This document shows, in pieces, positions 29,590 through 41,171 of a stretch of DNA of 64,000 nt. Position 1 is the stretch's first letter. Every line of letters begins with the position of its first letter. A program made the position numbers and the translations under genes. A model generated the notes under the pieces. It ran no database searches and had not been told where the DNA came from. It worked only from the letters and a program-made list of their open reading frames with translations. This DNA is from Paragonimus skrjabini miyazakii (Eukaryota; Platyhelminthes; Trematoda; Plagiorchiida; Troglotrematidae): positions 39,879 to 103,878 of the forward strand of contig JTDE01002295.1 of NCBI GenBank assembly GCA_014338405.1, given 5' to 3'.

Positions 29590-32500
29590 CGTAGGTATCT
29601 TTTTCAGGAGCTGGGTTGTGATTTACGGGATAGTCCAGCATAAAAGAATCATTCTTGCTGCCTTTTTTTAAAATCTTTGTTGAGCGTTTTTGTACTATTC
29701 TGTCAATTTCCTCTTGTTACAAACTTTTACCGAGTAGTTCGGTAAGCTAACTGTATGATGATGTTCACTTTAGCTCTGGATCAGTTTGATGGTTTAGTTC
29801 ACGGAGAACAATTTTTGGGTAGTGGCTAACCACGTATGTGACTTTTTGACATAGCTTGGTTATGCCGCATAAACTTGTCGTCGTCAATCACGTGATGTTC
29901 GAGAACTGCCTTACTTACGTTCATTCTGCTTCGTCCCAGGGAAACGGCAAATAAACTGTGAATAACATGAATTAATACTGACCACGTAGGGCATAAGACT
30001 GGTCTGTTGGACACAACAAGTGCACCGAACTTGCTTCAATCTACTCCACTGGACATAACGGTAAGCCTTCAATGAGTGTGACTCTTCCGGCTGAGCAGCA
30101 CCAGATTAATGTGCGGCCGCCAGTAGAAGACACTAAATAATTGCCGTGCACAAGTTAAATCTAATTTCACTTTAATGATAAAATGTATTGCTAATTTGAT
30201 GGAGTTGTCAGGGGTCATTGTCAGATCCAGTGCTTATCAACGTATTTATGAGCATGTATGAAAGTAACAAGCTAGATCAAATTACTAAAGAAACTGACTA
30301 CAGTCGAAGTTATGTAGGTTATCTTTCCTGCTTGGTAAATCAGTTGAAAGGCACATGAATGTTGTTGTAAGTGTTTAGCAATGGTCACAGCAACGTTATT
30401 TTCACCATGTACTGACGAAATCGAAGAGCAAATGCCACTTTTGTGAGTTGTGATGATACGCGGTTTGGATGAGTAATTGTAACGAAGTGTGGTTACAAAA
30501 GTTTTACAAGAGGAATCAAACATTACACATTCTTAGCTATGTGCCAGAAACTCCTAAACTTGATCCTGCACACAGTGGAAAAGAGTTTACGTATGACAAC
30601 AGAAACACAATCAAAGTAGTTGCAAAAGATTTTTGACAATATCGCTTATTCTGAGGAATTCACTAAAAGCTTATTGAGTGAAGGTCAAACGCCACTATTA
30701 TTGTTTATCTGAGGTAGGAGAAGTCTAATCGACGTTGTCAATCAAACAGGAGGTAACACCGGACTTTATAACATGCTAAACAATTGGTGCATTCAATGCG
30801 ACTTGCTAGTAGACAAATCCTCTTGTCACGTTCTATATAAAATTGTTTCTACCATCTTGTTTGAATGAGAACCTGCCTAATATTACTGCCTCATTTCTGA
30901 CCTTGTCTCTGCTAAGCGACAACGAAGAGCATCAGTTCGTCAATCCTAGCCATTGTGATCAATTGTGTTCGACAAATGTGCACGGGAAATCTGTTTCCTG
31001 GCATTTACAGAATTCCTATCAATTCTTCAGAAAAATTCAGAGGTTGCATTCCATCGATAACCAAAATGGCTGAAGCACTGTTACGCAACTCACGTTTGTG
31101 TGGTTAGAAGCCATTTGTTGAATCGCTAGGACCGTCATATTCAAACATGGCCACCTACTCTGCATGAGCTTTTCATCCCCTACTGTTGAAAACTTGTCAT
31201 CCTCCATAAAGAGAACCAAGAGCAGAACTTGTTGCACAATACAAATATCAGGTTTGTTGAATTTATACGTTACTTTACAGACAAGATGCGTCAATAAACT
31301 GAAGACGTTTGATGCTGAAGCCTCGGCCTTCCTACTGGTCGGCTAGGCTCAGCTTGTAGCTTGTTTGTTTTAACGTGTGACGCACTTAAACGATTTGTTT
31401 TACTTTTATGATGGTGATACCAGAATCCAATGCTACAGCAGGGTGCTCTTCGGACAGGTCACCGAACTGACGTGACAGTTTGGTCGAATTCTGGACTTTG
31501 ATTGGCCGTACCTCTCCGCGAATCATTGATCGACCTTGTGCTGATTAGTTCATCCAATCCAACACTATCACAAATTTAACCGGATTAGCACGAGCCTTCT
31601 ACAATCTACCTCATTCATACTTCCAACCACGTTGCAATTTTCTCCCTGTATTTCTTTTAATCGCCGTGCCTTCGGGTTTTTTTCTGATCAGTAGCTTTCT
31701 AGTCGTCACTTTCTTAGCTTCACTACTCAGCAATCAAAGTTCACTGAAACGATTTCTTTTAACTAAACCTTCATTTTTGTCGGTAGAGATATATGTGAAT
31801 ACTCAATGAGTTATCTGTTAATCACGTGATATATTAATGTATATTTTTGATTGAACACAACCCATAGACGGATGCATGTATCGGCGTTTTTGAAAGTACT
31901 CTCGTCATTATAGTAAATAGGTGTGGGACCAGTATATCTGTTGATAAAATTCAAACATCGTCTGCTGAAACAATTTCTGATGGTGCCTGTTAATACACAA
32001 CTGCCGGAGAGTAAAAATCCGCAAACTTGTTTTGTAATTTGTTCGAGGAGTGTTTGTTATCTTTTTTTTCAAGAGAATTGTACAACGAAACGTCTTTTTT
32101 CCAAGGAATTTGGATTCATTCAACCACTAGTAAATGATACTGGATGACAAGTTTTATTCACAATCCTAGAAAATGTAGTCTTTGAAATCTACATAGTTTG
32201 AACAGCGCTGGTTGCGAATGATTCTTGCGTGCACAAGGTTTTAACTCATTAATCTATGCATGAGTGACAGTGATCTCCTTTAGGCAATTTGGTAGAGTGC
32301 AATATATACAAGAAACATGTAGCATAACGATGAAAGCACGAATGGCCCTGAAGAATTTATTGGATTCCGTAAAAGAACAATGATGAATGTGCCAAAGACT
32401 GCAATTCACAAATGCATAAATTGATAGCTTCTATTCATTTTGTGCGACTAATCTACTCACCCTCAAAATCCTATAGCGAATCAACAAGTTGCCGTGATGA

Positions 32501-33541
32501 CTGAAACTTTATGAACCAATGCATTGAGAGGGTTCGAGGCCAGTCTAGTTACGTTTGAAATTGTATTGTTTATTTGTAATGGTTAGAACTGAGTTAATTA
32601 CCAGAACTATGTGCATGTGGAAAACTTTAGGCTGAATACCATATATTGTTTAAAGGAAAGCTATATTGGCTACGTACATTTGTAAAACAAATAATACCTT
32701 TACTACAAACCAAACTTATTAATTATACGTCAACTTTCGTTGATAAGAAGGGACCGAATAAACGACAAACCAGTTACAACTTTTTATTTGTTTTGAATCT
32801 AGACCAATCCGTGGTCTTTTTTTTTCAACGTCTAACCTACCAGATTGTATGTATATGAACATAGTGCAGCGGATTCACAAGTTCGTACTGCACCATCAGA
32901 TCCTAGTTTGAGTGTTCTAGAACAGTTTTAATATCACCTAACCTAATGATGTTCATTTCTATGGATTCTGACAGAATGTTTGACGTTGCGTCATTTTCTA
33001 CGTGTTCGAATAAATCTTATGAACAAATTGATCTATAGACCAATCCAATGTAACCAATGCTGATACTGAACATCACAAGGGTCTCATACTTTTACGTTGA
33101 TTCACTAACGGGTAATTTAATACAATTTTAATAACTGATGACTCTGAAATCAGTTTATTCCTTTTTAATCAGCTGATATTGTTATATGAGCTTTTGCGAA
33201 TATTGATCTCTATTAGATGGTGTAAATCAAAGTCAACTTAGACCTTGCCTTTGCCATTGTCATTTCCACATACTTTTAGTAGGAATTTATCAGTGAATAA
33301 ATTTGAAATTAATTTTTTATATGATTGTTATTGCTGATGTAACTGCTCAGTTCGAAACATCTGGTTAGAAATTTATATAAGATAACTGTAGTGCCTACTT
33401 CACTGTGTACATGAAGAGTAAACCTTAACTGCAATTGTTTTGTGCTAAGTAACCGGAGATCACTTTAGGTAACAACATGATATGGTCAATTCATGCTATC
33501 AATGATTTCACCACAGTCCGGAGGCTTTCCATTTTATTTTC
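29590..33541. other. intergenic, no gene recognised
   Basis: This is nearly 4 kb without a supportable exon, RNA or repeat. It becomes strongly AT-rich after about 31.7 kb. Open frames here (for example 30272-30523, 31037-31294) have no recognisable domain. Confidence 0.4.
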
Positions 33542-33863
33542 AAGTTGAACATCACCCACAATCGATCGCAGCTGTCGCATTCCCATAGACTTTCCAGTCG
33601 GTCCTTTCGAAAAGAAGCACTAGACTCAAGTTTCGCTCTCATTAGAGCTCGTCAGTAGTGCCACTGCCGGGACTTGAACCACGGCCACGCTGTTCATGAG
33701 GCAGCCGTGTTTACTATTGCGCCATTAACCTCACATTAGGCACGACCGAATTATCATGTGTGAACGCTCAACCACTTTCGCTTGTGAGTAATGATCAGGT
33801 TGCCCGTTCGTCTCGAAATGGAGACATAGTTACTGTCTGTTAACTCCAATCGATAACCCCGCG
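33542..33863 (-). repeat. SINE family A, near full-length copy
   Basis: Read on the minus strand this copy holds the 5' region ending at GCGCGGGGTTATCG-type sequence, the tRNA-like head and the conserved body and tail. Box A is partly preserved near 33718-33728 (minus), and box B is GGTTCAAGTCC at 33682-33672. It faces a second, partial copy at 33863-34005 and forms a long inverted repeat with it. Confidence 0.78.
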
Positions 33864-34005
33864 GTGGCGATGTTATGCACTGCTGACGAGCTCTAATGAG
33901 AGCAAAACTCGAGTCTAGTGCTTCTTTGCGAAACGGGCTGACTGGAAAGTCTATGGGGATGCGACAGCTGCGATCAATTGTGGGTGATGTTCAACTTGAA
34001 ATGAA
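33863..34005 (+). repeat. SINE family A, partial copy facing the previous one
   Basis: The copy starts inside the element, just after box B, with GTGGCGATGTTATGCACTGC, and continues to the tail GTGGGTGATGTTCAACTTGA. It is the reverse complement of most of 33542-33660. Confidence 0.78.
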
Positions 34006-35529
34006 CCAAATTTCCATCTTATGTCTGACGTTTAACTTCTCTCTCCATACCCCACCACTTGGGCAGTCAATCTATGAAAGCTTGTATGCCCTCCACTCGA
34101 TGTGTTGTTTACCTGTCGTTTTCCATAGTTTACTATTAAAGAAGTCAACAGTTTCACCAGGTCCCCGAAGCATCCGTCTTGGTGTAGTGGCATTCTCCGA
34201 ACACAATTAGTTGATTCTAATGTTTCCCATATTTTCAAAATGTGCGGGCAACTTTCATCAAAACTCCTGTCGGACACAACCTACTCCTTGTGTTCGGATG
34301 TTTATAAATGTGCTTCTACATCTTCCACTAGATCCTTGCACAAACATTTATTTACAAATACCCGGTCTCATTAGTCTTCCTTTATTCCTTATTTAGGTAA
34401 CTTTCTACACAAATGTTATTTTCTCATTCTTTAGTAAACTTCAAAACTGAATCAATAGATAGTTTTTACAACTGATCATAGCTACAACCAATTTCTTTAA
34501 CCTTTTATTGAGTACTAATAATTTTGAGATTCAGGCACACATTTGCACTTGCTAAAAATGAACGTATGTAAAGAAGCTGAAAATTCACCATTTTGAGGGT
34601 GTATAAAGCACTGGAATTGACTTGACTTGAATATGAAACCCATCTATTCTTGTCATGGTCATGTGACCGATTGTATGTGTGTACATTACGCTACTTCACA
34701 CAGTTTTCCTTAGACTTTGCACGAATAACGAATAAGTATTACTTGGTTGATCATTCTGTTCTGGCTTGTATGATGTTTTCACTGAGATTGATTACCATTA
34801 ACTGCATGTTTGTAGTTGTATGCAGTTTACTTGTCATCAATATTTGCTTCACTCAAGTAGGTGAAATGCTGTCGTTCTTTTGTTGTCAACTGATATTTAA
34901 GAGTCGGTGGCAAATATTTCAGCCCTAAGGTATAGACTACATAGGAATGATTGTGTGTCGTTTTCTATTCCATGTACCAATTACACATCATTCTCCAGGT
35001 TACCAAATATCCAAACCATTGACGGTAAGACCAGCTCTCAGTGGGTTGATGTTACGTATCATCTAATGTCTTTTGGAACTAGCGACGGTTGAATCTCAAT
35101 GTGTACTTCTAAGTTCTTATGGAACCCTCTGGTTTGCATTTACAGACCGAAGGAGACTTGATTGCGTATATCGGGGACTAGGTCCGAGTTAATGTATTCA
35201 GCTTTTGTGTCAAGAGACTGACGAACTAGCGAGTAACACTTGTTTCTGTTTAGCTATTATGTCTCTTATTTAACACCATGAAAACCAGAGGAAATCCAAT
35301 ACATATCCCCCTGCAACCTCAAGGCTAGAAACTCCATGATCTAGTGAGTTTGTGTCCAGACTGTCGTTCTTACAATTGTCTACAGGTCGTGGTTTCGAAT
35401 AACCTGCATATCACGTTGATGAGACAACCAAATTAAGGCAACTGTTCATCAGGTCGTTGATGGCCACCAGGCCTAATTACTCTCAGATGATTGTTCAAGT
35501 TCCATTGATGTTTAAAATTCCAGTCGTCT
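34006..35529. other. intergenic, no gene recognised
   Basis: The interval contains the partner of the weak dispersed repeat (34388-34480). Frames at 34032-34277 and 34650-34928 show no recognisable domain. Confidence 0.4.
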
Positions 35530-35963
35530 CATTTCCGAGAAATGTAAAACGGAGGAATTCAGAGCACTTTACACCCTGATCGACAATCTATTCATCAGGC
35601 GTTTGTTGTTCGTCAAGCACTGAAAGTATCACACTCCACCAGAAACTTATACCACGTTTAGTCAAAAACTTATGAGACGTTCAGCTTTTATGGATGTTTC
35701 ATGGGGTGTATCACGTAAGCATAGTGAATTTATTACAGTCAAGCATTAGGGTGAATGGACGCCTCTGGACTAACTTCCGGTGCATCTGTGTTGATAATGT
35801 TCAACTAGGTTGCCACCAGACAACACTTCTTTTCAACCTTCTCCTGAATGGTATGTTTGAGACAGCATTGGCAAACGAATATTTCAATGTTGTCGATCTT
35901 CTACCACCTGGTTTGATTTTGAGCATGTCGATGAAATTGTTACAAATTGACAGTTCACAATAA
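35530..35963 (+). mobile_element. LINE (RTE-type) reverse-transcriptase relic
   Basis: An 89-codon frame from 35694 reads 'SIVNLLQSSIRVNGRLWTNF' and then 'QLGCHQTTLLFNLLLNGMF'. It then runs through a 'VDLLPPG' turn. This matches in order the RT region around the 'GVRQGC..SP.LFN' motif and the stretch before the catalytic box, with substitutions at key residues. Upstream, to about 35530, another frame carries weaker similarity. The homology runs toward the 100-N gap at 36025, so the rest may lie in the gap. It is clearly inactive. Confidence 0.5.
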
Positions 35964-36024
35964 TACCATCTTGAAGTCGTCATCTGGCCGGCATGGAAGG
36001 TGCATTACTCCCAAAATCAAAAAT

Positions 36025-36124
36025 NNNNNNNNNNNNNNNNNNNNNNNNNNNNNNNNNNNNNNNNNNNNNNNNNNNNNNNNNNNNNNNNNNNNNNNNNNNN
36101 NNNNNNNNNNNNNNNNNNNNNNNN
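36025..36124. other. assembly gap (100 N)
   Basis: Exactly 100 ambiguous bases, a placeholder for a gap of unknown length, 61 bases after the end of the RT relic's open frame. Confidence 0.98.
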
Positions 36125-37741
36125 GGGATCTCGGCATGCCGCTTCTGTTAATGTTTATGTGACAGAACTGGTGAATCACGTTATCTGACTGAGTGATAGT
36201 GGGAGTGTTGATAGGACGGTGATTGAAACAGCCAGCAATCACATACTGAAATAGAAGGTCGTGAGCTATTTTTTATGAAACTACAGATGAGCCACTCATC
36301 ACCGTTTGACAAAAGGAGCTCAAAGACGGCGGATCATTGAGTACACTAGTTTGTATCTTGTCACCCGTAAAGTATTATCCTCGTGCCAAATTTATCGGCT
36401 TCGACAATTGTTGTATGAGCAGCTTAACCGGAAGAATTGTAGACTTTCACGTACAGAACACTGTAACAGCTAGAAAATTTAACGTATTAACTAGTTTATT
36501 TACATATCTTTGTCAGTTCTAATGTCTGTCGTTGCCACAGTTGAGCATCGTACTAAGAGAACTAGCCAGGAAGTTGTAACGCCCTGTGAAATTAAGCCTT
36601 GCCTTCAGAATATTGACCCGTCATACAGAGGCATACACTGAGTTTACAATCGCCAATCCCAGCCTAACTCAGTTTCCCGAAAAAGTTATAACAAGACAAT
36701 CAGTGGGGTGTTTATGACAAAACGGATCCGAGCAACCTAAGTCAACGTAACAAATCCAATACGCTAATAGGCAAGCCATAAAATTTCTGAAATGACGTAT
36801 GCAATATACACTCAATGCTCTCATCACATACACAATGCTCTGAGAGTGCCACTGATCAGAGCCAGTAGTATGCAGCCATAAATATGATAAAGTGAACGAA
36901 TAATCTTTTCAGCGGTCTAACACAAACACGCAGCTGTTTAAGTGAAAATCTGAAGAGGCTAGCAACCGTTATGTTTACAGCAGTGAACTTAAGACACTTG
37001 GTCACGGAATATTTTTAGTTTTAACCATTCTCGTGATTTACATAACCATAAATATTACAAAACGTTGTTTATCACCAGAGTGGCTGATAAACTGTAGCTT
37101 GCTTAGTTGGTTTATCCAGGAATTTTAACAACACAGTAGTATTCAGTGTGTCACTGATCACGGTTAATGTCCACCTAAACGAATTCTCAATCAGCCTATT
37201 GATGGATCAGCCTGATAATTTTTCCCTCCTGTCTATTCGGCAACAGTGTTCTATCAGCCGGTCACTAATCGTTGATTTTGAGAGTGTGTGAGTATGGGAG
37301 AAGCTGTCTGGTACAACATCAGCTGCTTTCGTCGAATTCAATATACCCTTCATTGTGATGCTTATTCAGATGGCTGGTTAGACCTATCCAAACAAACCAG
37401 TCGGCTCTAGCATTGCAGTTGACATAGACAGAGCGTGTGTTGACCGTGTGAGCTTGCATACGCATTCTTTGAACGTCAGGCTGGAAACCTCGCCGGAGAA
37501 ACCGAACATTGCATGTCGACCAAAACGTATGACGTGATGTTTGAATTACACTCCAGTTTTTTAGGCATATCTGTTTTTGGAGAGGGTCTCTCAAGATCTG
37601 TAATTCTTTCAGTCATGTGGATATTGGACAAATGTGTTCAACCGACCATTGTGTACAGTTTAGCTTTTATATATTTTTTGTACTGTTATCCTGTTGAATT
37701 CGGAATTCCGTTTTCAACAAACGACATTGGAAGTATTTCAA
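36125..37741. other. intergenic, no gene recognised
   Basis: No exon or repeat is supported. The 91-codon minus frame at 37319-37594 has no recognisable motif. Confidence 0.4.
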
Positions 37742-38083
37742 TTTGAACATCACCCACAATTGATCACAGCTGTCGCATTCTCATAAACTTTCCAGTGGGC
37801 CCCTTTCGAAAAGAAGCACTAGACTCGAGTTTCGCTCTCATTAAAGCTCGTCAGTAGTGCATATCCTCACCACTGCCGGGATTAGAACCACGGCCACGCT
37901 GTTCATGAGGCAACCGTGTTTTACCACTGCGCCATTGACCTCCGGTTAGGCACGACCGAATTATCATATGTGAACGTTCAACCGCTTTCACTTGTGAGTA
38001 ATGATCAGTTGGCCCGATCGTCTCGAGAGAAGACACAGTTACCGTCTGTTAGCTTTAGTCGATAACCCCGCGATTAGGACTTC
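37742..38083 (-). repeat. SINE family A, longest copy
   Basis: On the minus strand this copy starts near GAAGTCCTAATCGCGGGGTT, passes a roughly 120-base 5' region and then the tRNA-like head. Box A is TGGCGCAGTGG (37935-37925) and box B is GGTTCTAATCC (37891-37881), with one change. It ends in the tail TTGTGGGTGATGTTC near 37745. It gives the fullest view of the family, about 340 bases, with unique sequence on both sides. Confidence 0.8.
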
Positions 38084-40789
38084 CTAGACAGGTCGAAATC
38101 TCCGATCTCATTAAACCTGCTAGGCGATAGTGTAGATTACTGACATTGGAAGTAGTTGGCTGAGCGAAAAATGTACCAAATCCATCTGACGGTCTCAGGT
38201 GATGTCCTCAGTGTTATCCTTTACGTGCATATTTCAAAAAATTATGTAGCGGAGAGAAGTTTCTCTGTGGCTAGAATTACCTACATCGAGTCAATCATCT
38301 ACACAAATAAGCCATATCTGTGGAGTGCTGAAAAATTGGACAGTATGATGTAGAGAAGAATTATCAGCCATTAGTGACACAAAGGAACTCAGTGCTATAA
38401 CCTCTGTTTGACCATAAAATAATCCTTGACTGTCAGTTGTACAGTAGTCAGAGATACATCAGCACCAGTAATGACATCAGAGAGAGTCCAAGTCGTCCTA
38501 CCTCTCAGGTTGCTGACAATGTTCAAGACAAAACATTCATGTTGACTTTTCGTATAGTGGGGAACTAGTGGGTGTGGAGATCATAGGGTAGCAAAAAGAT
38601 ACACGGTATTTAATAGTAGTCTTGTTGATGAAAGATGAATACCATTCGGAGTAGATCGCAGCATCCACCTTTGGACACGCTTGTCGGTAACATTTCTACT
38701 TGAGAATCAAGACTACGGCTGAGCATTCATCTATAATGATACAATCTTGTTTATTGTTAAGTCAACAGTGCACTGATCACCACGTCTCATGAAAATCTGA
38801 ACCGTCGTTATGACCCAGACAGCGACAAGTATATGTACGAGTTATAATTTCTAACACATGCAAGATTCAAGTTCAGTGATTTGCTTCGAAGGGAGCCACC
38901 CGAAAAAACTATCTAAGTTCGGAATTTACTATCAAATACGAGCGTTTGGTTTCTCTCTTATAATCACAGTGCCTGAACATACTGCTTAGATACTTAGCAA
39001 CTTTTGTGAGTTGTATGTTTAGTGTAACCCACAAGCAGGCAGATGAGTGTAACAGTTTAACGTGTTTTTAACAAACTATAAAATCACCTAGGACTGACTA
39101 ACCAACAGATGAACGGTTACAAGTGGAGATATGTTAGGTTTAATTAGCCACTAGCATGTTAAGCCCATGTGATCAACTGCCTGAAAAACTCCGACAATAT
39201 TTCACTATGCTAACAGACATCGAAATTAAGAATCATTTTCCGAAATCGCTTACTTATAGAAACTTTCGAATAATACCACTGGTATTCCGTGGCTCACAAT
39301 GTACATAATCAGAACCTATGTTGTCTTGAAATACTATATGCGTTCAGCATTGAATCATGCACCAACTAACTGCCACGAGCTGAGGACATTTCGTTCACGC
39401 GACGTACCCATCTATGTATCTTCCTTTATGTTTATCATCGACGCTCTCATGGTCTCAGTGTACACATTGTGGTTCTTGGAAGCTGTGAAACTTCTGAGCT
39501 CGAAATCTGTCCATCTGAATTACAGTGGAGTACTGTTGTAACGAAAGTCGCACGAACGTAAACCAGTTCGTTAAAACATCGTGAACATTGCCGGATATTT
39601 CCTGAATACTTACAGTATTTCTCAAGCTTGGTTAGAAAATATGACTTCAGTTTAATACACAACTTGTTATCTATCTGTCCTATAATTCACAACAGAAATT
39701 TCGTAAACGCGTGCTTTCGTAAAGCAACCAAGCACAGTAAGAACACATTTGAATACGTGTAACAAAAGGTCACTTATATTCGGCTGTGATGATGCGCGTA
39801 TCAAATAAAACGATATAGAAATGTTTGTACTATTGCACTTTTGTACTTGGCTCACTGAACCACACATTGACTATGCTCACGAGCGCATACATCCACACGT
39901 ATCATTCCCGTGTGTGACTGTTGCCACGTGATTCACTACGGTCTATTCAATGTAAGGTCATGACAACGACCTGTTCAATTCTGGACATGTTATCTAATTG
40001 ATCAAAACACCGCTCACTTAAACTAAAGTGATTAAAAAATGCTCGCTCGATAAGCGTTTTGACTAGTGGTCGCCGTTATTATCACCCTGGTTGTGATGGT
40101 CCTCGGTCGACCGTAGCTTTTTGTGAGCAGTGCTCATCTCTTTTCGATCAAGTCAGGCGAAAAAGGAACAGAAGACCATGGTGGCAAGAGACGTAGAACT
40201 GCAGTACTTCCCCTTCACTTGTTTACAATAAGAACTAATATGTGGGGATGGTATGTGTGTTCGTTAAATTAGAATTCCTTGTAACGGAGTGCATATTCAT
40301 GAAAAAACGAACCACTCTATGTTAATGGACAGTTCACGATCCGCATTGTGATGCATTACTACATACTGACATCGCATCATTGAAGTTTTCACTTGACTGT
40401 GCTGTTCATCAGTAGAAGAACAGTGCTTATGATTCAGACTGAACACTATTACCAACATCGAAATCGGTATCACTTTGTCAGGAAAGAGAGATCGAACGAT
40501 GGTCACAACGGCTAAATTAACATGTGATGTAATTGACCAAGGCAGACGACCATTAATTAAGAGTGAGACTGACGTCATGGACACGGATTGTTTGCGTCTG
40601 ATCTTAGCAATCAGTATTGGACATATTTCATATTGTAGCGAAGAGGCGTCCGAAATAGCACAATCTTTATTGTCCAACACGCTAGTTCCCATGCTACGCG
40701 CGCGCTCGCGTTTATGAGTCCGCATTTCAGTCCACAACATCCTCAGGTTTCCGTTCACGCGTCGTGTGCACTTCTGCCAGGTTTAGGTG
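38084..40789. other. intergenic, no gene recognised
   Basis: A 153-codon minus-strand frame at 40297-40758 and an overlapping + frame show no recognisable motif. No repeat was noticed. Confidence 0.4.
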
Positions 40790-41171
40790 TGTGATCGGCG
40801 CCGTCTATCGGGGGGTTTTCCGCCTACCATTCTTCGTCCATTAGTCCGATTCCGTTGAGCGATGGCTCGTCCGGTCGCTCGTGTTGTTCTCCATCTATCC
40901 ACAATGGGCTTTGATCGTATTCCACGGTGGTGTCGAGATATTCCCCCGAGTATCGGAATGAACGAGCTTCCGATTTCGTCGTCCACTCTCCTTTGCCTGC
41001 CATGTCTCGCCCGTTGGTCCGACCCAATCGAGCGATGACTCGTCCGATTGCCCCCGTTGTCCGCCATCCGATCGTTGAGGGCTTGTGGACGTGCTTGCCT
41101 TCCGCGTTGAGGTACTCCGCCGAGTGCTTGAATATTCGCACCTCCGGCCTGACAATCCACTACAATATGAG
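40790..41171 (-). repeat. GC-rich repeat with internal 174-bp duplication, copy 1
   Basis: This is the reverse complement of the sequence starting at 63709. The shared part begins sharply at CTCATATTGT (minus strand, 41171). It is much GC-richer than its surroundings and open in all three minus frames for a long way. It contains nearly two diverged tandem units of about 174 bases: unit 1 starts GAGGTGCGAATATTC and unit 2 GAAGCTCGTTCATTCC. The translations of the units match across frames ('DGGQRGQSDESSLDWVG' against 'DGEQHERPDEPSLNGIG'), because a one-base length change lies between the halves. The family is unknown to me. It could be satellite-like DNA or a fragment of a repetitive protein gene. 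Confidence 0.72.

Noticed and set aside
40297..40758. 153-codon minus-strand open frame next to the GC-rich repeat
   Set aside because: No recognisable domain, and the overlapping + frame is also open. It lies outside the part shared by the two repeat copies, so a link to that element is not supported.
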